This document shows positions 16,991 to 26,900 of a stretch of 64,000 nucleotides of DNA, piece after piece; position 1 is the first letter of the stretch; the number at the start of each line of letters is the position of its first letter. The position numbers were made by a program, and so were the translations under genes. Source of the DNA: an uncultured Clostridia bacterium (GTDB lineage Bacteria > Bacillota > Clostridia > Christensenellales > Borkfalkiaceae). Location of the stretch: NCBI GenBank assembly GCA_934271735.1, contig CAKQSB010000002.1, positions 109,014 to 173,013 of the forward strand, in the 5' to 3' direction. Below the pieces are notes generated by a model. That model was given only the letters and a program-made list of their open reading frames with translations. It had not been told where the DNA came from and did not search any database.

Positions 16991-18166
16991 TTGAAAATTT
17001 GTTTTGCCGTTTGCGAATATAACCCCTTTCACAACGGACATCTTTATCATCTCGAATATATCAGAAAGAAACTTAACCCCGATTACGTCGTTATCGTTAT
17101 GAGCGGAAATTTCACCCAGCGCGGAGAGATCGCCGCTATGGACAAGTACACGAGAGCGATTCACGCCGTTAAAGCGGGGGCGGACGCCGTTATCGAACTT
17201 CCGACCGTTTTCGCCACGGCAAACGCCGAGATTTTCGCCAAAGGCGCGATAAAACTCATAAATTACTGCAGCGGCGAAAAATTTCTTTGTTTCGGCACGG
17301 AAAGCGGAGAAAAAACAAAAATAATCTCCACCGCTTCCGCCCTGCTCACCGAAAGCAAGGAATTTAAGAAATTATATAAGGAAGAACTGAAAACCGGCGT
17401 TACCGCGATAAAAGCCAAATGCAACGCCTTGGAAAAGCTGAATATAGAAAACCTCGATTTCGACCTTCTGAAAAGCCCGAATAATATTTTGGGCATCGAA
17501 TACGCGAAAGCGGTTATTCAGAGCAAAGCCGACATCGACTTGCAACCGATAATCCGAAAGGGCGCGGGATATAACGATGAAGTTTTGTACGACGAAATTT
17601 CGTCCGCTTCGGCGATAAGGCTTGCGATTTCCGAAGGAAAAAAGAAAAAGGTGAAAAAGTGCGTGCCCGATTTCGTTTACAACGATCTCCCCGACGTTTT
17701 GCCGTCGGTCGACGACCTTATCTTTTACGCGGCGATAAAATCTACGGGTGAACAGCTCGAAAAGGTTCTCGACTGCACCGAGGGGCTTGAAAACAGAATC
17801 AAGGCTTTGACGAGGGATTGCGATTGTCTGACCTGCCTCGTGGACAAAATCAAAACCAAGCGTTACACGAAAACAAGGCTTAACCGCATACTTCTCGCAA
17901 ATATGCTCGGGATAGACGAAAAACTCGTAAGACGATGCTTAAACTCCGAACTGTATCTGAAAATTTTAGCCGTAGACAAAAATAAAACGGAAATTCTGTC
18001 TTTATTGCAAGGCGAAAACGACGTGCCTATGCTGACGAGAAAAAGCGATTTCAAAAAGCTTTCGGGCGTGGCGAAAGATTGTTTTTTAAAGGACGTTACC
18101 GCTATGGAAATTTTCGATTTCGCAGCGAAGACCAGAACCAACGAGTTCGACATGAAAATCGTTTAA
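16991..18166 (+). CDS. tmcAL: tRNA(Met) cytidine acetate ligase TmcAL (YlbM)
   Basis: TmcAL makes N4-acetylcytidine at the wobble base of elongator tRNA-Met using acetate and ATP. The protein has 391 residues. The N-terminal nucleotidyltransferase motif CEYNPFHNGHLYHL (HxGH) and SGNFTQRGEIA are diagnostic; SAIRLAI near 213 resembles the S-x-I-R element. The start is TTG at 16991 with GGAG 6 nt upstream, and no alternative ATG fits the motif. It is divergent from pta-ackA, which produces acetate, its substrate. It ends at a terminator. Confidence 0.94.
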   Translation: MKICFAVCEYNPFHNGHLYHLEYIRKKLNPDYVVIVMSGNFTQRGEIAAMDKYTRAIHAVKAGADAVIELPTVFATANAEIFAKGAIKLINYCSGEKFLCFGTESGEKTKIISTASALLTESKEFKKLYKEELKTGVTAIKAKCNALEKLNIENLDFDLLKSPNNILGIEYAKAVIQSKADIDLQPIIRKGAGYNDEVLYDEISSASAIRLAISEGKKKKVKKCVPDFVYNDLPDVLPSVDDLIFYAAIKSTGEQLEKVLDCTEGLENRIKALTRDCDCLTCLVDKIKTKRYTKTRLNRILLANMLGIDEKLVRRCLNSELYLKILAVDKNKTEILSLLQGENDVPMLTRKSDFKKLSGVAKDCFLKDVTAMEIFDFAAKTRTNEFDMKIV

Positions 18167-18183
18167 ATTTATAAAAACACGTA

Positions 18184-18232
18184 AAAAACGGTTACAACTC
18201 TATCCGTAAAGGACAGAAATGTAACCTTTTTT
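18184..18232 (+). terminator. Terminator of tmcAL
   Basis: GGTTACA and TGTAACC enclose a smaller TCC/GGA stem and are followed by six T. A-rich sequence on the other side would also allow termination on the minus strand. Confidence 0.7.
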
Positions 18233-18243
18233 GTTGTAAAATA

Positions 18244-18280
18244 TAAAAACGGCTGTCGCGGATACACTCTCGCAACAGCC
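18244..18280 (-). terminator. Terminator of the XRE regulator gene
   Basis: GGCTGTTGCG and CGCGACAGCC form a stem on the minus strand and are followed by GTTTTTATATTTT. It begins 8 bp beyond the stop of the XRE gene. Confidence 0.75.
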
Positions 18281-18287
18281 TTTGATT

Positions 18288-18527
18288 TTAAACGTCTATG
18301 TTGTCCGTTTTGAATAACGGACTGTCAAAAAACTCGACGATCTCTATTCCCAACCCTTGACACAATTCGAAAATAATGCGAAGATTAACGGAATTGTTGC
18401 GTTTTTTCTTAATATCGGCAATGGTTGTCTGATTTACGCCTGTGAGCATAGAAAGTCGATAAGCCGTCAGATGTTTTTCATTCATCAGTTCGGTAAGCCT
18501 TACAGACAACGCCTCCGCAATAGTCAT
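18288..18527 (-). CDS. Small XRE-family transcriptional regulator
   Basis: Single-domain helix-turn-helix protein of 79 residues. The HTH spans about residues 10-65, with recognition segment LTGVNQTTIADIKKKRNN and the typical LRIIFELCQGLGIEIVEFF helix that follows. Short stand-alone XRE proteins are usually autorepressors. A perfect 8-bp palindrome lies 14-35 bp upstream of the start codon, covering the divergent intergenic region shared with the SLOG gene. A GAGG site supports the ATG. Inference: it controls itself and the SLOG gene. Confidence 0.87.
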   Translation of the reverse strand: MTIAEALSVRLTELMNEKHLTAYRLSMLTGVNQTTIADIKKKRNNSVNLRIIFELCQGLGIEIVEFFDSPLFKTDNIDV

Positions 18528-18540
18528 ACAATAACCTCAT

Positions 18541-18562
18541 ATACTAAACTAAGATTTAGTAT
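18541..18562. promoter_or_regulatory. Candidate XRE operator palindrome
   Basis: ATACTAAA (18541-18548) and TTTAGTAT (18555-18562) are perfect inverted arms with a 6-bp centre, between the divergent XRE and SLOG genes. Confidence 0.6.
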
Positions 18563-18607
18563 ACTCTTTTTGATTTTTAAAATACTGAGCCTATATTTTG
18601 TATTTGC

Positions 18608-18636
18608 TTGATTTTCGCCCTGTATTATGCTATAAT
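18608..18636 (+). promoter_or_regulatory. Promoter of the SLOG gene
   Basis: TTGATT (18608-18613), a 17-bp spacer and TATAAT (18631-18636) lie 26 bp upstream of the start at 18663. Confidence 0.75.
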
Positions 18637-18662
18637 ATCGATAAAAAAGAGAGATAAATAGT

Positions 18663-19157
18663 ATGAAGACAGTATGTATAACAGGTCATCGTCCAGCAAA
18701 GTTACCCTGGGGATATAAAACAAACGGAACTGAATATATGAAATATCACAAAACACTTCAAAAATATATTAAACACTACATTAAATTAGGATATTTAAAT
18801 TTTATTTCGGGAATGGCTCTCGGCGTCGATATGGATTTTGCCGAAATTGTCCTTGAATTTAAAGATAAAAACAAGCTAATTACACTCGAATGTGCAATTC
18901 CTTGCCTATGTCAAACAAAAATGTGGAACAAAATGCAAATTGTTCGCTATAATAATATTATTGCACACGCAGATAAAATCACACTTGTAAACGATCATTA
19001 TTTCAGTTATTGTATGCTCGCTCGCAACAAATATATGGTCGATTGCTCAGATATTGTTCTTGCTGTATGGAACGGCGGGAAAAAGGGCGGAACTTGGCAA
19101 ACCATAAAATATGCGAATAGTAAAAATAAAAAAATCGATATTATTCATATAGACTGA
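18663..19157 (+). CDS. SLOG-family (DUF1273/YpsA-like) nucleotide-binding protein
   Basis: Rossmann-like SLOG protein of 164 residues. The N-terminal nucleotide-binding segment is CITGHRPAKLPWGY; the second is FISGMALGVDMDFAEI near 45-60; the third is DIVLAVWNGGKKGGTW near 140. This layout matches the DUF1273/YpsA branch of SLOG, related to the DprA and LOG sensors of nucleotide-derived ligands. Codon use is strongly AT-rich (AAA, ATA, TTA abundant) compared with the GC-richer genes on both sides, which suggests recent acquisition together with the XRE regulator. The biochemical function is unknown. A GAGAG site precedes the ATG. Confidence 0.8.
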   Translation: MKTVCITGHRPAKLPWGYKTNGTEYMKYHKTLQKYIKHYIKLGYLNFISGMALGVDMDFAEIVLEFKDKNKLITLECAIPCLCQTKMWNKMQIVRYNNIIAHADKITLVNDHYFSYCMLARNKYMVDCSDIVLAVWNGGKKGGTWQTIKYANSKNKKIDIIHID

Positions 19158-19159
19158 AA

Positions 19160-19184
19160 AAAGGACTTGCTTTTCGCAAGTCCT
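19160..19184 (-). terminator. Terminator of the SDR gene
   Basis: On the minus strand GGACTTGC, loop GAAAA, GCAAGTCC, then TTTTTT, just beyond the SDR stop. It also abuts the convergent SLOG stop. Confidence 0.85.
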
Positions 19185-19194
19185 CGCTTGAATT

Positions 19195-20019
19195 TTAATC
19201 AAATATATCTTCAAAAAGTTTCAATTCGGACTTCTTGAGAATTTTACAAATGATTTTCGTCGTCGTTTTCGGCATTAACTTATAAAAAAAATTCATAAGC
19301 TTCGCGTCGAAGCCGAAAATCATTCGCCGTTTACCCTTTTCTATGCCTTTGAAAATTTTATTCGCCATTTTTTCGGCGGGCATACTCATTTTATAAAGCA
19401 ACTTATTTTCTTCGAAAGAAGTGTTTTGCGAACGGAAAATATCCGTACGCGCAAACCCCGGCATAACCGTAGCTACGTACGCTTTTCCCCTTAACTCCTC
19501 GCCGAGAATTTCGGAATAAGCTTTTAAAGCCGATTTCGAAGCAGAATACGCCGAAGTTCCGACGATCGAACATAACGCCGACGAACTCGACACGTTCACG
19601 ATTATCGGTTTTTTAACGCCTTCCGTAAGACAAAACAGGGTTTCTATCGCGTAAACCGCCGAGAAAAAATTGGTCTTCATAACCTTTTCGGCGTCTTCCG
19701 AAGAAACGCCCGTAGCCTTTTTAAACGGCGGGAAAACGCCCGCGCAGTTGATTATTCCGTCGATATGTCCGTAAGTTTCCTTTATATCGGCGGCAAGCTT
19801 TAACCAGTTTTCCTTTACGGTAACGTCGAAAATTTCGGCGTGAAAAAACTTGGATTTTTCGCCTGACTTCTCTTTGAATTTACGGAATTTCTCCTCGCTT
19901 CTGCCGATACCGAAAACCACACAGTCGTTTCCGATAAGTTTTTCGGCAATGAGCCTGCCAAGTCCCGACGACGCGCCCGATACGACGAATATTTTGTTTT
20001 TAAGCTCGTTTTTACCCAT
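19195..20019 (-). CDS. Short-chain dehydrogenase/reductase
   Basis: Classical SDR of 274 residues. The start is the ATG at 20019 (MGKNELKNKIFVVSGASSGLG); the longer open frame upstream is read-through of the 282-bp repeat element and is not coding. The NAD(P)-binding TGxxxGxG equivalent is SGASSGLG near 13-20, NAG is in INCAGVFPP near 95, and the catalytic Ser-Tyr-Lys triad is in NVSSSSALCSIVGTSAYSASKSAL. The Arg in GIGRSEEKF suggests NADP preference. A C-terminal extension with hydrophobic segment MNFFYKLMPK occurs in YqjQ-type SDRs. Substrate unknown. Confidence 0.88.
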   Translation of the reverse strand: MGKNELKNKIFVVSGASSGLGRLIAEKLIGNDCVVFGIGRSEEKFRKFKEKSGEKSKFFHAEIFDVTVKENWLKLAADIKETYGHIDGIINCAGVFPPFKKATGVSSEDAEKVMKTNFFSAVYAIETLFCLTEGVKKPIIVNVSSSSALCSIVGTSAYSASKSALKAYSEILGEELRGKAYVATVMPGFARTDIFRSQNTSFEENKLLYKMSMPAEKMANKIFKGIEKGKRRMIFGFDAKLMNFFYKLMPKTTTKIICKILKKSELKLFEDIFD

Positions 20020-20032
20020 CGGTACTCCGACT

Positions 20033-20314
20033 TTAGCCGAGAGGGATTCGAACCCCATCAAGCCTAAAAGCCGTCTTTTTTGCCTGTTGCGGCAAATCTT
20101 TGCTTGAAGTACGCCCGGTACGTCTGCGCAAATCTTCGTCACAACCGCCTAAAAAATACAGCTTTAAGGTGCTACGCATTTTAACGGCGAAAAATTTAGG
20201 AAAATCAAGGCAAACGAACGCAATCATACTTGCCGTATTATAAGTGAGTTTAACGCCGATTTTACAAATTTTGCGCCGTTAAAACTTAATGTGGTTCGAA
20301 TCCCTCTCGGCTAA
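20033..20314. repeat. 282-bp repeat, copy A (MITE-like, terminal inverted repeats with T-loop-like ends)
   Basis: Copy A of a 282-bp element whose second copy is inverted at 27606-27887. Both ends read inwards as TTAGCCGAGAGGGATTCG followed by AACC, giving a terminal inverted repeat of about 30 bp with 28 matches. The GGTTCGAATCC core resembles a tRNA T-loop, but the flanking stems do not form a tRNA. The interior contains an imperfect hairpin around AACGCCG/GCGCCGTT. A 64-codon frame (minus strand, 20227-20033) is kept in both copies but has no recognised domain. No target-site duplication is visible. It sits 4 bp beyond the stop of the DUF1275 gene and upstream of the SDR gene. Confidence 0.9.
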
Positions 20315-20318
20315 CCGC

Positions 20319-21020
20319 TTATTTTTTATTGTGTTTTTGCCCGTCTATAATCTGCAGCGCGAGAATAACCGCAAGAGGAATCCACACAAACGCTACGGCG
20401 ATATATCCCGCGGCTTCCGACAAAAGCGTTCCGACTACAACGCCGCTCACAAACAAAAGCATGAACGAAAGAAAATAAACGCCCTCGAAAAGTTTTGTTT
20501 TGTTTCTTTCTATCGCGCCGAGCGTAAGGTTCTGAACTGCAAGCCTCAAATTGTTGGTACACATAACCGACGTAAAACCGCTTTCGCCGACCATACGGAA
20601 AAATTCATACTGCAAAGCGCACGAAAAGGATATGATAAGGTTCAGGGCGAGCTTGTTATCGTCGCCCTTGCCCGCCAGTATCACGCAAACGCCTATGGCA
20701 AAAGCTTCGACAGAAATCGAAATGAAATTGCCCGCTTTCGCTTTTCCGAGAGCCGCCGCAACGGCAACGCCGAAAACGAACGCCGCAATCGACAGGAGAA
20801 GATAGCCGAAAGGCTTACCTTCTATAGCAAAAATCGTGCATTTTATAATGTTGCCCGTCTGCATATTCGCGAATACGCCGTCCAGAAGAACATAAGCGTA
20901 CGCACTCAGATAGCCGCCGATAAGCGTAAAAAGCCACGCCGTGAAAAGAGGCAGCAGCGGCTTTTTATTTTTCTTATTTTCTTTATTATTTTGCTCAGTC
21001 AAGTTCGATGTAACTGTCAC
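20319..21020 (-). CDS. DUF1275 (YoaK-like) membrane protein, paralogue 1
   Basis: Membrane protein of 233 residues with six predicted segments. Family signatures are GGYLSAYAYVLLDGVFANMQTGN near 35-57 and FSCALQYEFFRMV...TSVMCTNNLR near 135-160. DUF1275 function is not established. A second paralogue heads the ATP synthase operon (33995-34726); the two share the same motif pattern. Its start region overlaps the 3' end of purA by 26 bp, so the pair is probably cotranscribed and translationally coupled. Confidence 0.85.
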   Translation of the reverse strand: MTVTSNLTEQNNKENKKNKKPLLPLFTAWLFTLIGGYLSAYAYVLLDGVFANMQTGNIIKCTIFAIEGKPFGYLLLSIAAFVFGVAVAAALGKAKAGNFISISVEAFAIGVCVILAGKGDDNKLALNLIISFSCALQYEFFRMVGESGFTSVMCTNNLRLAVQNLTLGAIERNKTKLFEGVYFLSFMLLFVSGVVVGTLLSEAAGYIAVAFVWIPLAVILALQIIDGQKHNKK

Positions 21021-22266
21021 GTTCTGCTCCGACCGAAACGTATTTTATCTTGCAACCGACTGCTTTTTCGAGGTAACGTATATATTTAATCGCATTCTCG
21101 GGAAGGTCTTCGGCTTTCCTGCATTCGGAAATATCGGTACCGAACCCGTCGAGGTATTCGTAAATCGGTTTAGCTCTTTCAAGTTCTTCGCCGAACGGGA
21201 ATTTCTCCACTCTCTTGCCGTCGATTTCGTACGCAACGCATACGGGAATCTTCTTCATATACGACAATATGTCGATTTTGGTGAGCGCGATGCAAGTTGC
21301 GCCCTGAATTTTAACGCCGTAACGGGACGCGACAACGTCAAATCCGCCTACCCTTCTCGGTCTGCCCGTCGCAACGCCGTATTCTCCGCCGGCTTTACGA
21401 AGCGCTTCGGCTTCGTCGCCGAACATTTCGCAAGTGAAAGGTCCTTCGCCTACGCAGGTGGAATAAGCTTTCATAACGCCTACGACGTTATCGAGTTTGT
21501 GTTCGGGAATACCTGCGCCGATAGGAGCGTAAGCCGCGATCGTCGAGGACGAAGAAGTGTACGGGAAAATACCGAAATCAATATCGCGGAGCGCGCCGAG
21601 CTGAGCCTCGAACAGAAGGTTTTTGCCTTCATTTACGGCTCTATCGAGATATTCGCCCACATCGCAGACGTAATCCACGAAAGGAGTTCCGAATTTGTCG
21701 AGCCAGGCGTACATATCCTCGGCTTTAACGGGAGGAACGCCGTATGCGGTTACAAGAAGGTTTTTCCATTCCACGATATCGGCAACCCTGCCTTTAAGCG
21801 AGGAAAGGTGCTTCAAATCGCCCATACGGAAAGTCTTTTTCATATATTTATCCGAATAAACGGGCGCGATTCCGCGGCGGGTCGAGCCGAATTTTCTGTC
21901 TTTAAGTCTGTCCTCTTCGAGTCCGTCCAGAAGTTTGTCGTAAGGCATACAAATGGTAGCCTTATCGCTTATTTTAAGATGTTTCGGAGTGATTTCTATG
22001 CCCGCTTTGCGGAGCTTTTCAATCTCGCCCGCAAGGTGCTCTATATCGATAACCATTCCGGGACCCATAACGTTTACCGTTTCGTCTCTTAAAATTCCCG
22101 AAGGAAGAAGATTGAGAGCAAATTTGCCTTTTTCGTTCACTACGGTGTGTCCCGCGTTATTTCCGCCCTGATAACGGATGATAACGTTGTAATTTTCGGA
22201 AAGAAGGTCAACCATTCTGCCCTTTCCTTCGTCGCCCCAGTTGATACCTACGATTGATGTAAGCAT
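20995..22266 (-). CDS. purA: Adenylosuccinate synthetase
   Basis: First committed step from IMP to AMP, using GTP and aspartate. Length 423 is normal. Signatures: GINWGDEGKGRMVDLLS at residues 7-23 (P-loop; GQWGDEGKG is usual, here with N for Q), GNNAGHTVV near 37, the KFGSTRRGIAPVYSDK segment near 125, and TGRPRRVGGFD near 300. A GGAGATT site precedes the ATG. It lies downstream of purB on the same strand, placing both AMP-branch enzymes together. Confidence 0.97.
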   Translation of the reverse strand: MLTSIVGINWGDEGKGRMVDLLSENYNVIIRYQGGNNAGHTVVNEKGKFALNLLPSGILRDETVNVMGPGMVIDIEHLAGEIEKLRKAGIEITPKHLKISDKATICMPYDKLLDGLEEDRLKDRKFGSTRRGIAPVYSDKYMKKTFRMGDLKHLSSLKGRVADIVEWKNLLVTAYGVPPVKAEDMYAWLDKFGTPFVDYVCDVGEYLDRAVNEGKNLLFEAQLGALRDIDFGIFPYTSSSSTIAAYAPIGAGIPEHKLDNVVGVMKAYSTCVGEGPFTCEMFGDEAEALRKAGGEYGVATGRPRRVGGFDVVASRYGVKIQGATCIALTKIDILSYMKKIPVCVAYEIDGKRVEKFPFGEELERAKPIYEYLDGFGTDISECRKAEDLPENAIKYIRYLEKAVGCKIKYVSVGAERDSYIELD

Positions 22267-22330
22267 ACTTAATCTCCTGTATTTAATAAAATTTTTGTCG
22301 TATTTTTTTCGCCGCCGGGCCGCGCCTTTA

Positions 22331-23761
22331 TCAGACGTTCACCACGGCTTTGAGACCTAAAAGGTCTGCGTTTTTGTCGAGTATATCTTTTTTTACGTCC
22401 ATAAGGAATAATTCCGTCTGGCGTTTCGCAAGCCCGCAGAAGCCGTGAGCGTTCATCGTTTTTTCGATTTCTTCTCTCGTAAGATGAAGTTCATCATCAT
22501 TTAAAAGTCGGTCTATAAGGTCATTATCGCCGCCTTTTTCCTTAACGTTGCGCCCAGCCTCGATAGAATGAACGCGGATTTTTTCGTGCGCGATTTGCCT
22601 GTCGAAACCCTTTTCTTCGACGAGATACATAAGCACGTTTTCCGTCGCCATAAATGGAAGTTCGCTGTTGAGATTTTTCTCTATTACTTTCGGGTAAACC
22701 CTTAAGCCCGAGATTACGTTTATATAAAGATTGAGAATTCCGCTCGTCGCGAGAAACGCCTCGGGAACGGAAATGCGCTTGTTCGCCGAATCGTCGAGCG
22801 TACGTTCGAGCCACTGCTGAGCTTCCGTTATCGCGGGGTTTAAACTATCTATCATAACGTATCTCGCGAGCGAAGCTATGCGTTCGCTTCTCATCGGGTT
22901 TTTCTTATAAGCCATTGCGGACGACCCGATCTGATTCGTTTCGAACGGCTCGTCGACCTCTTTCATATGGCACATAAGCCTTATGTCTGAAGAAAATTTC
23001 GCCGCGGACTGGGCTATATCGGACAACACGCCGAGCACGTAAGAATCGATTTTTCTCGAATACGTCTGCCCCGAAACGGGAACGATTTTATCGAAACCGA
23101 ACTTCTCCGCGATAAGCTTTTCGAGCTTGAAAACCTTTTCTTCGTCGTTGAAAAGCTGAAGAAAGCTCGCGCCCGTACCCGTTGTTCCTTTGCAACCGAA
23201 AAACATCAGAGCCGAAAGCTCGAAATCGAGCCTTTTCAAGTCTTCCGCCAGGTCGTTAAGCCAGAGCGTTGCGCGTTTGCCGAGCGTCGTCGGCTGAGCC
23301 GCCTGAAAATGCGTGTAAGCAAGAATCGGGAGATCCTTATATTCGTCCGCAAAATCGTAAACGGCTTTTATCGCGTTCACGAGAAGAGCCTTTATTTCGC
23401 GTAACCCCTCGCGCATAAGAATTATATCCGTGTTATCGGTAACAAAGCACGACGTCGCACCGAGATGGATTATCGGGCGGGCTTCGGGGCAAACTTCGCC
23501 GTAAGCGTAAATATGCGCCATAACGTCGTGACGAAGCTTTTTCTCGAACTCGTTCTCCTTGTCGTAATCGATATCGTAGATATGCGCTTTCATTTCGGCT
23601 ATCTGCTCGTCCGTTATCGAAAGTCCGAGCTGCTGTTCGCTTTCAGCAAGCGCGACCCAGAGTTTACGCCAGGTTGAATACCTGTTGTCGGGAGAAAATA
23701 TCCTCTGCATTTTTTCGTCCGCATATCTTTCGCAAAGCGGGCTTACGTATTTGTCTTTCAT
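22331..23761 (-). CDS. purB: Adenylosuccinate lyase
   Basis: Catalyses two fumarate-releasing steps of purine synthesis (SAICAR and adenylosuccinate cleavage). The start at 23761 (MKDKYVSPLCERYAD) follows GGGAGG; the longer frame above spans this site. The 476-residue protein has HLGATSCFVTDN near 90, TTLGKRATLWLNDL near 165, and the superfamily signature GSSAMAYKKNPMRSE near 275-290 with the catalytic Ser. It is followed by purA. Confidence 0.97.
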   Translation of the reverse strand: MKDKYVSPLCERYADEKMQRIFSPDNRYSTWRKLWVALAESEQQLGLSITDEQIAEMKAHIYDIDYDKENEFEKKLRHDVMAHIYAYGEVCPEARPIIHLGATSCFVTDNTDIILMREGLREIKALLVNAIKAVYDFADEYKDLPILAYTHFQAAQPTTLGKRATLWLNDLAEDLKRLDFELSALMFFGCKGTTGTGASFLQLFNDEEKVFKLEKLIAEKFGFDKIVPVSGQTYSRKIDSYVLGVLSDIAQSAAKFSSDIRLMCHMKEVDEPFETNQIGSSAMAYKKNPMRSERIASLARYVMIDSLNPAITEAQQWLERTLDDSANKRISVPEAFLATSGILNLYINVISGLRVYPKVIEKNLNSELPFMATENVLMYLVEEKGFDRQIAHEKIRVHSIEAGRNVKEKGGDNDLIDRLLNDDELHLTREEIEKTMNAHGFCGLAKRQTELFLMDVKKDILDKNADLLGLKAVVNV

Positions 23762-23867
23762 AAGCGTTGTAACCTCCCCGAAAACAAACAGAAGTATTAT
23801 ATTACTTTTGCGTTCCGTTTGCAATCGACTGAACGTGTTTAAACTAAAATATTTATTTATATCTCTT

Positions 23868-23955
23868 ATTATTTTTGCCCGCGACTATTTTTTTCCGCTG
23901 CTATTATTTTTTGCCCGCGACTATTTTTTTCGCTGCTATTATTTTTGCCCGCGGC
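23868..23955. repeat. Tandem 35-bp repeat, about 2.5 copies
   Basis: Units of the form TTTTTGCCCGCGACTATTTT followed by TTTCGCTGCTATTA recur at about 23868, 23902 and 23937 (last copy partial). They lie in the purB upstream region and beyond the yfhO-like stop. T-tracts next to GCCCGCG might favour termination. Confidence 0.75.
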
Positions 23956-23967
23956 TTTTAAAAACGT

Positions 23968-26900
23968 TTACCCGAATATCATTCCGAGATACTTGAAGAA
24001 GAATTTATACAGGAACACAAACATCGGGAACACGAGGAAGAATGCGATAAGAGCCGTCGTAAGAGCGTACGCCAAATAAGGAATGACTATTTCCGCTTTT
24101 TCGAGAACGAAAGGCATTTTTTTCTTCAGCGTCATATAAAGCGCGACGATAAGTCCGCCCGCGATTATTCCGAACAAGATGTATTTGTAATAAGGCGATT
24201 TATACTTTATCGTAACGTTATTCACGCCCTCTTCGAGTTCGATTATCATAAAATCGAGGTCGTTTCCGATAAGCTCGGTTTTTTTGCCGTTCACTTTTAC
24301 TTCGTACCCTTCGAGATCCACGTAATTAAGGTAAAGATACTGCCCTTTTTTCGCCGTAAATTCGGGAATTATTATTTCGTTTTTCGCTAATTTATAGTCG
24401 ACCGCGTTTTCTTCGAGTTTGGTTTTAAGCGCGGGGATATCGGAAGCGGTAATCCTGCTCTTTCCCGATACCGAACCGTTTAAAAAGTCGTACACGGCGA
24501 CTTCCGATTCCGTTCTGCTGTCGCTGTCTCCCGGAACTTTAAGCTCGCCGCTGTCCACGACGGCGCACATAGGGAGTACGTTTTCGTTTTCGTAAACGAT
24601 ATATTTCGGCGTGTTTATCTGAACGGTTATTTCCTTGCCGTCGTAGAGATAAATGCGGAGCGCGACGAACGCGTTCGAGCCGCTCGAAGATTTGCCGTAA
24701 TTGAAAGTCGCTTCCGCGCTTTCGAAATCGTTCGTGTTGAAAATTATATACGCGGAAGATTCGCCCGAAACTTTATATCCCGAACCGCTCTTTTTCCATT
24801 TCTCGGACTCGATGACGTTCATTTTATCATCGCCGTTCAAAGAAAGGCTTTTAAGATCGGCGGAAATTCGATGTCCCACCACTCTCACCGATTTAACCGT
24901 TGAGGCGGCTTCGGCAAAATAGAATTCTTTTCCGTTTATAAGGCATTTATACCCGCCTTTTTCGGCGATTATCGCCACCGTTATGTCGGCTTTTGGAACA
25001 AGACCCTCGTAGTCGCCTTTCGGTTCGTCTACGGAATAAACTCTCTTTCCGCCGTCGCCGCTGTTTACGACTATTTCGGCGCACGGTTTTTCAAAACCGT
25101 AAATATTCGTCTTTTTGTAATAACTCTTGCCACTTGCGTTGCTTTCGTCGCCGTCGTAAAGGTTGTAAACGATATATTTATATCCCACGACCGCATCGGA
25201 GAATACTCCGCCGTTATGCGTTTTCGTGCTGTTCTGCCCGTTGCCCGCATAACCGAATTTCTTCTGTACTGTAATGTTTTTCGCGTCTGCCATAGAACTG
25301 AAAAGCGATTGCGCGTAGCCGTGGTGAACAAGCGGCGAATCGGACGAAATATAGTATTTGTAGTTTTTGTAACGATAATAATTTTCACCGTAAGTTTCGT
25401 TTACGCCGTTTACGATCTCACCGTACGCCGAATAGTTTTCCATAGATCCGCCCTGACGGTCGCCTTTAACGAGCGAGAAATTGAAAAACACCGTCTGCGA
25501 AAGAGACAGAACGCACAAAACGCACGCGATATCCTTGAACTTTACGTTGAGATATTTAACGAGAATGAGCGTTACGGAAAATACTATCGTAACCACCAAA
25601 AACAATATTATCGTGGTTTCGAGACCGCCCTCGGAATGAGCGAACATCGGGAAGAAATCCCCGAACGGCATATTGCTTTCGCTCATAGACGTCCATTTCA
25701 TAAACGCCGAAACGAGACTGCTCGTTTTATATTCCCCGTCGTAAATGAAATTGAAAAATCTGAACGTGAAGAACACGCCCGCGATAACGAGAAGACATAT
25801 CGCGCCTGCGCCGATATAAGCCTTTGTCTTCGCCTTTTTATCTTCGGTTTTTACCGTTTCTCCGCCCTCGGATTTTTCGGTTGTTTCAGCGCGCGGCGCA
25901 ACGTCCGGCTCTTCTTTTTCTCTCCTCTTTTCGATAATCATCGTAAGACCTTTCGCGGCTACAATAAGCGCAAATCCGTCCATAAGAAAACCGAAACGGA
26001 GCGCGTAGGACATATACGAACCCATATTGAGAAGGAGCATACTCTCGTTCACCACGCACGGCAAAATGAGAATAAGAAACGCCACGATTGAAAAAAGCGC
26101 GAATTTATCGCCTTTCTTCGAGCAGACGAAATAGTAAGCACCGAGAAAAATAAAGGTGGAATTACAGAAAATATAAGTAAATTTTTCGTAAATATGCTCG
26201 ACGAGCTGCCCCTTTTCGAGATTCGACTTCGTGAGGACCTTGAAAATCTCCGAGAATATACCCGTGTTTCTGCCCGCTTTCGTGTAGGCGTAAAGCGCGG
26301 GGAACATAAGCGGCAAAGCGATTGCCACAGCCAGAACAAACCCGAAACACATTCTCGTAAGCTTATGCTTTCTCTCCTCTTTACTTTCGCAAAAAAATAT
26401 ATATGCCGTGAGAATAGGGAAAAGCAGAAAGAACGAGAAACAGGCAATCGAAAAGCACGCGTAAATCATACACGCAAGCCCCGCGACGAAAAGCCTTAAA
26501 TCGTCTTTTTGAATAAGGGTTATAAATCCCGCGACCATAACGGGAACGTAAATCGAAAGGTCGACCCAGACGATATAAGTATTCGCAACGTATAAATATC
26601 CGCCGTAAGCGTATAAAAGCCCCATAACCACGGCAAGATAATCGGGAATGGATTTAAAATACTTTCTGACGAACCAGAAAGCGCAAATACCCGAACAGGC
26701 TACTTTGAGCGGAAGAACGAAGCTGACCATATGGAAAGTACGACCTTCGCCCCCGAGCAGAAATATAAAGGAAAACGGACTTATCGTGCAGTACGCAAGC
26801 GAACCGAACATATCCATTCCCCCGCCGATATAAAAGGTGTGGAACAATCCGCTTTCGCCTTTTAAAACCGAGAAAAAATGCTCTATGAACGGATTTTCCT

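Noticed and set aside
20033..20227. 64-codon frame in repeat copy A, also in copy B
   Set aside because: Conservation follows from the repeat itself. No ribosome binding site or domain is recognised, so I do not call it a gene, though it is noted in the repeat entry.
20033..20314. Possible tRNA genes at the ends of the repeat (T-loop-like sequence)
   Set aside because: T-stem pairing fails and there is no anticodon or acceptor arm.
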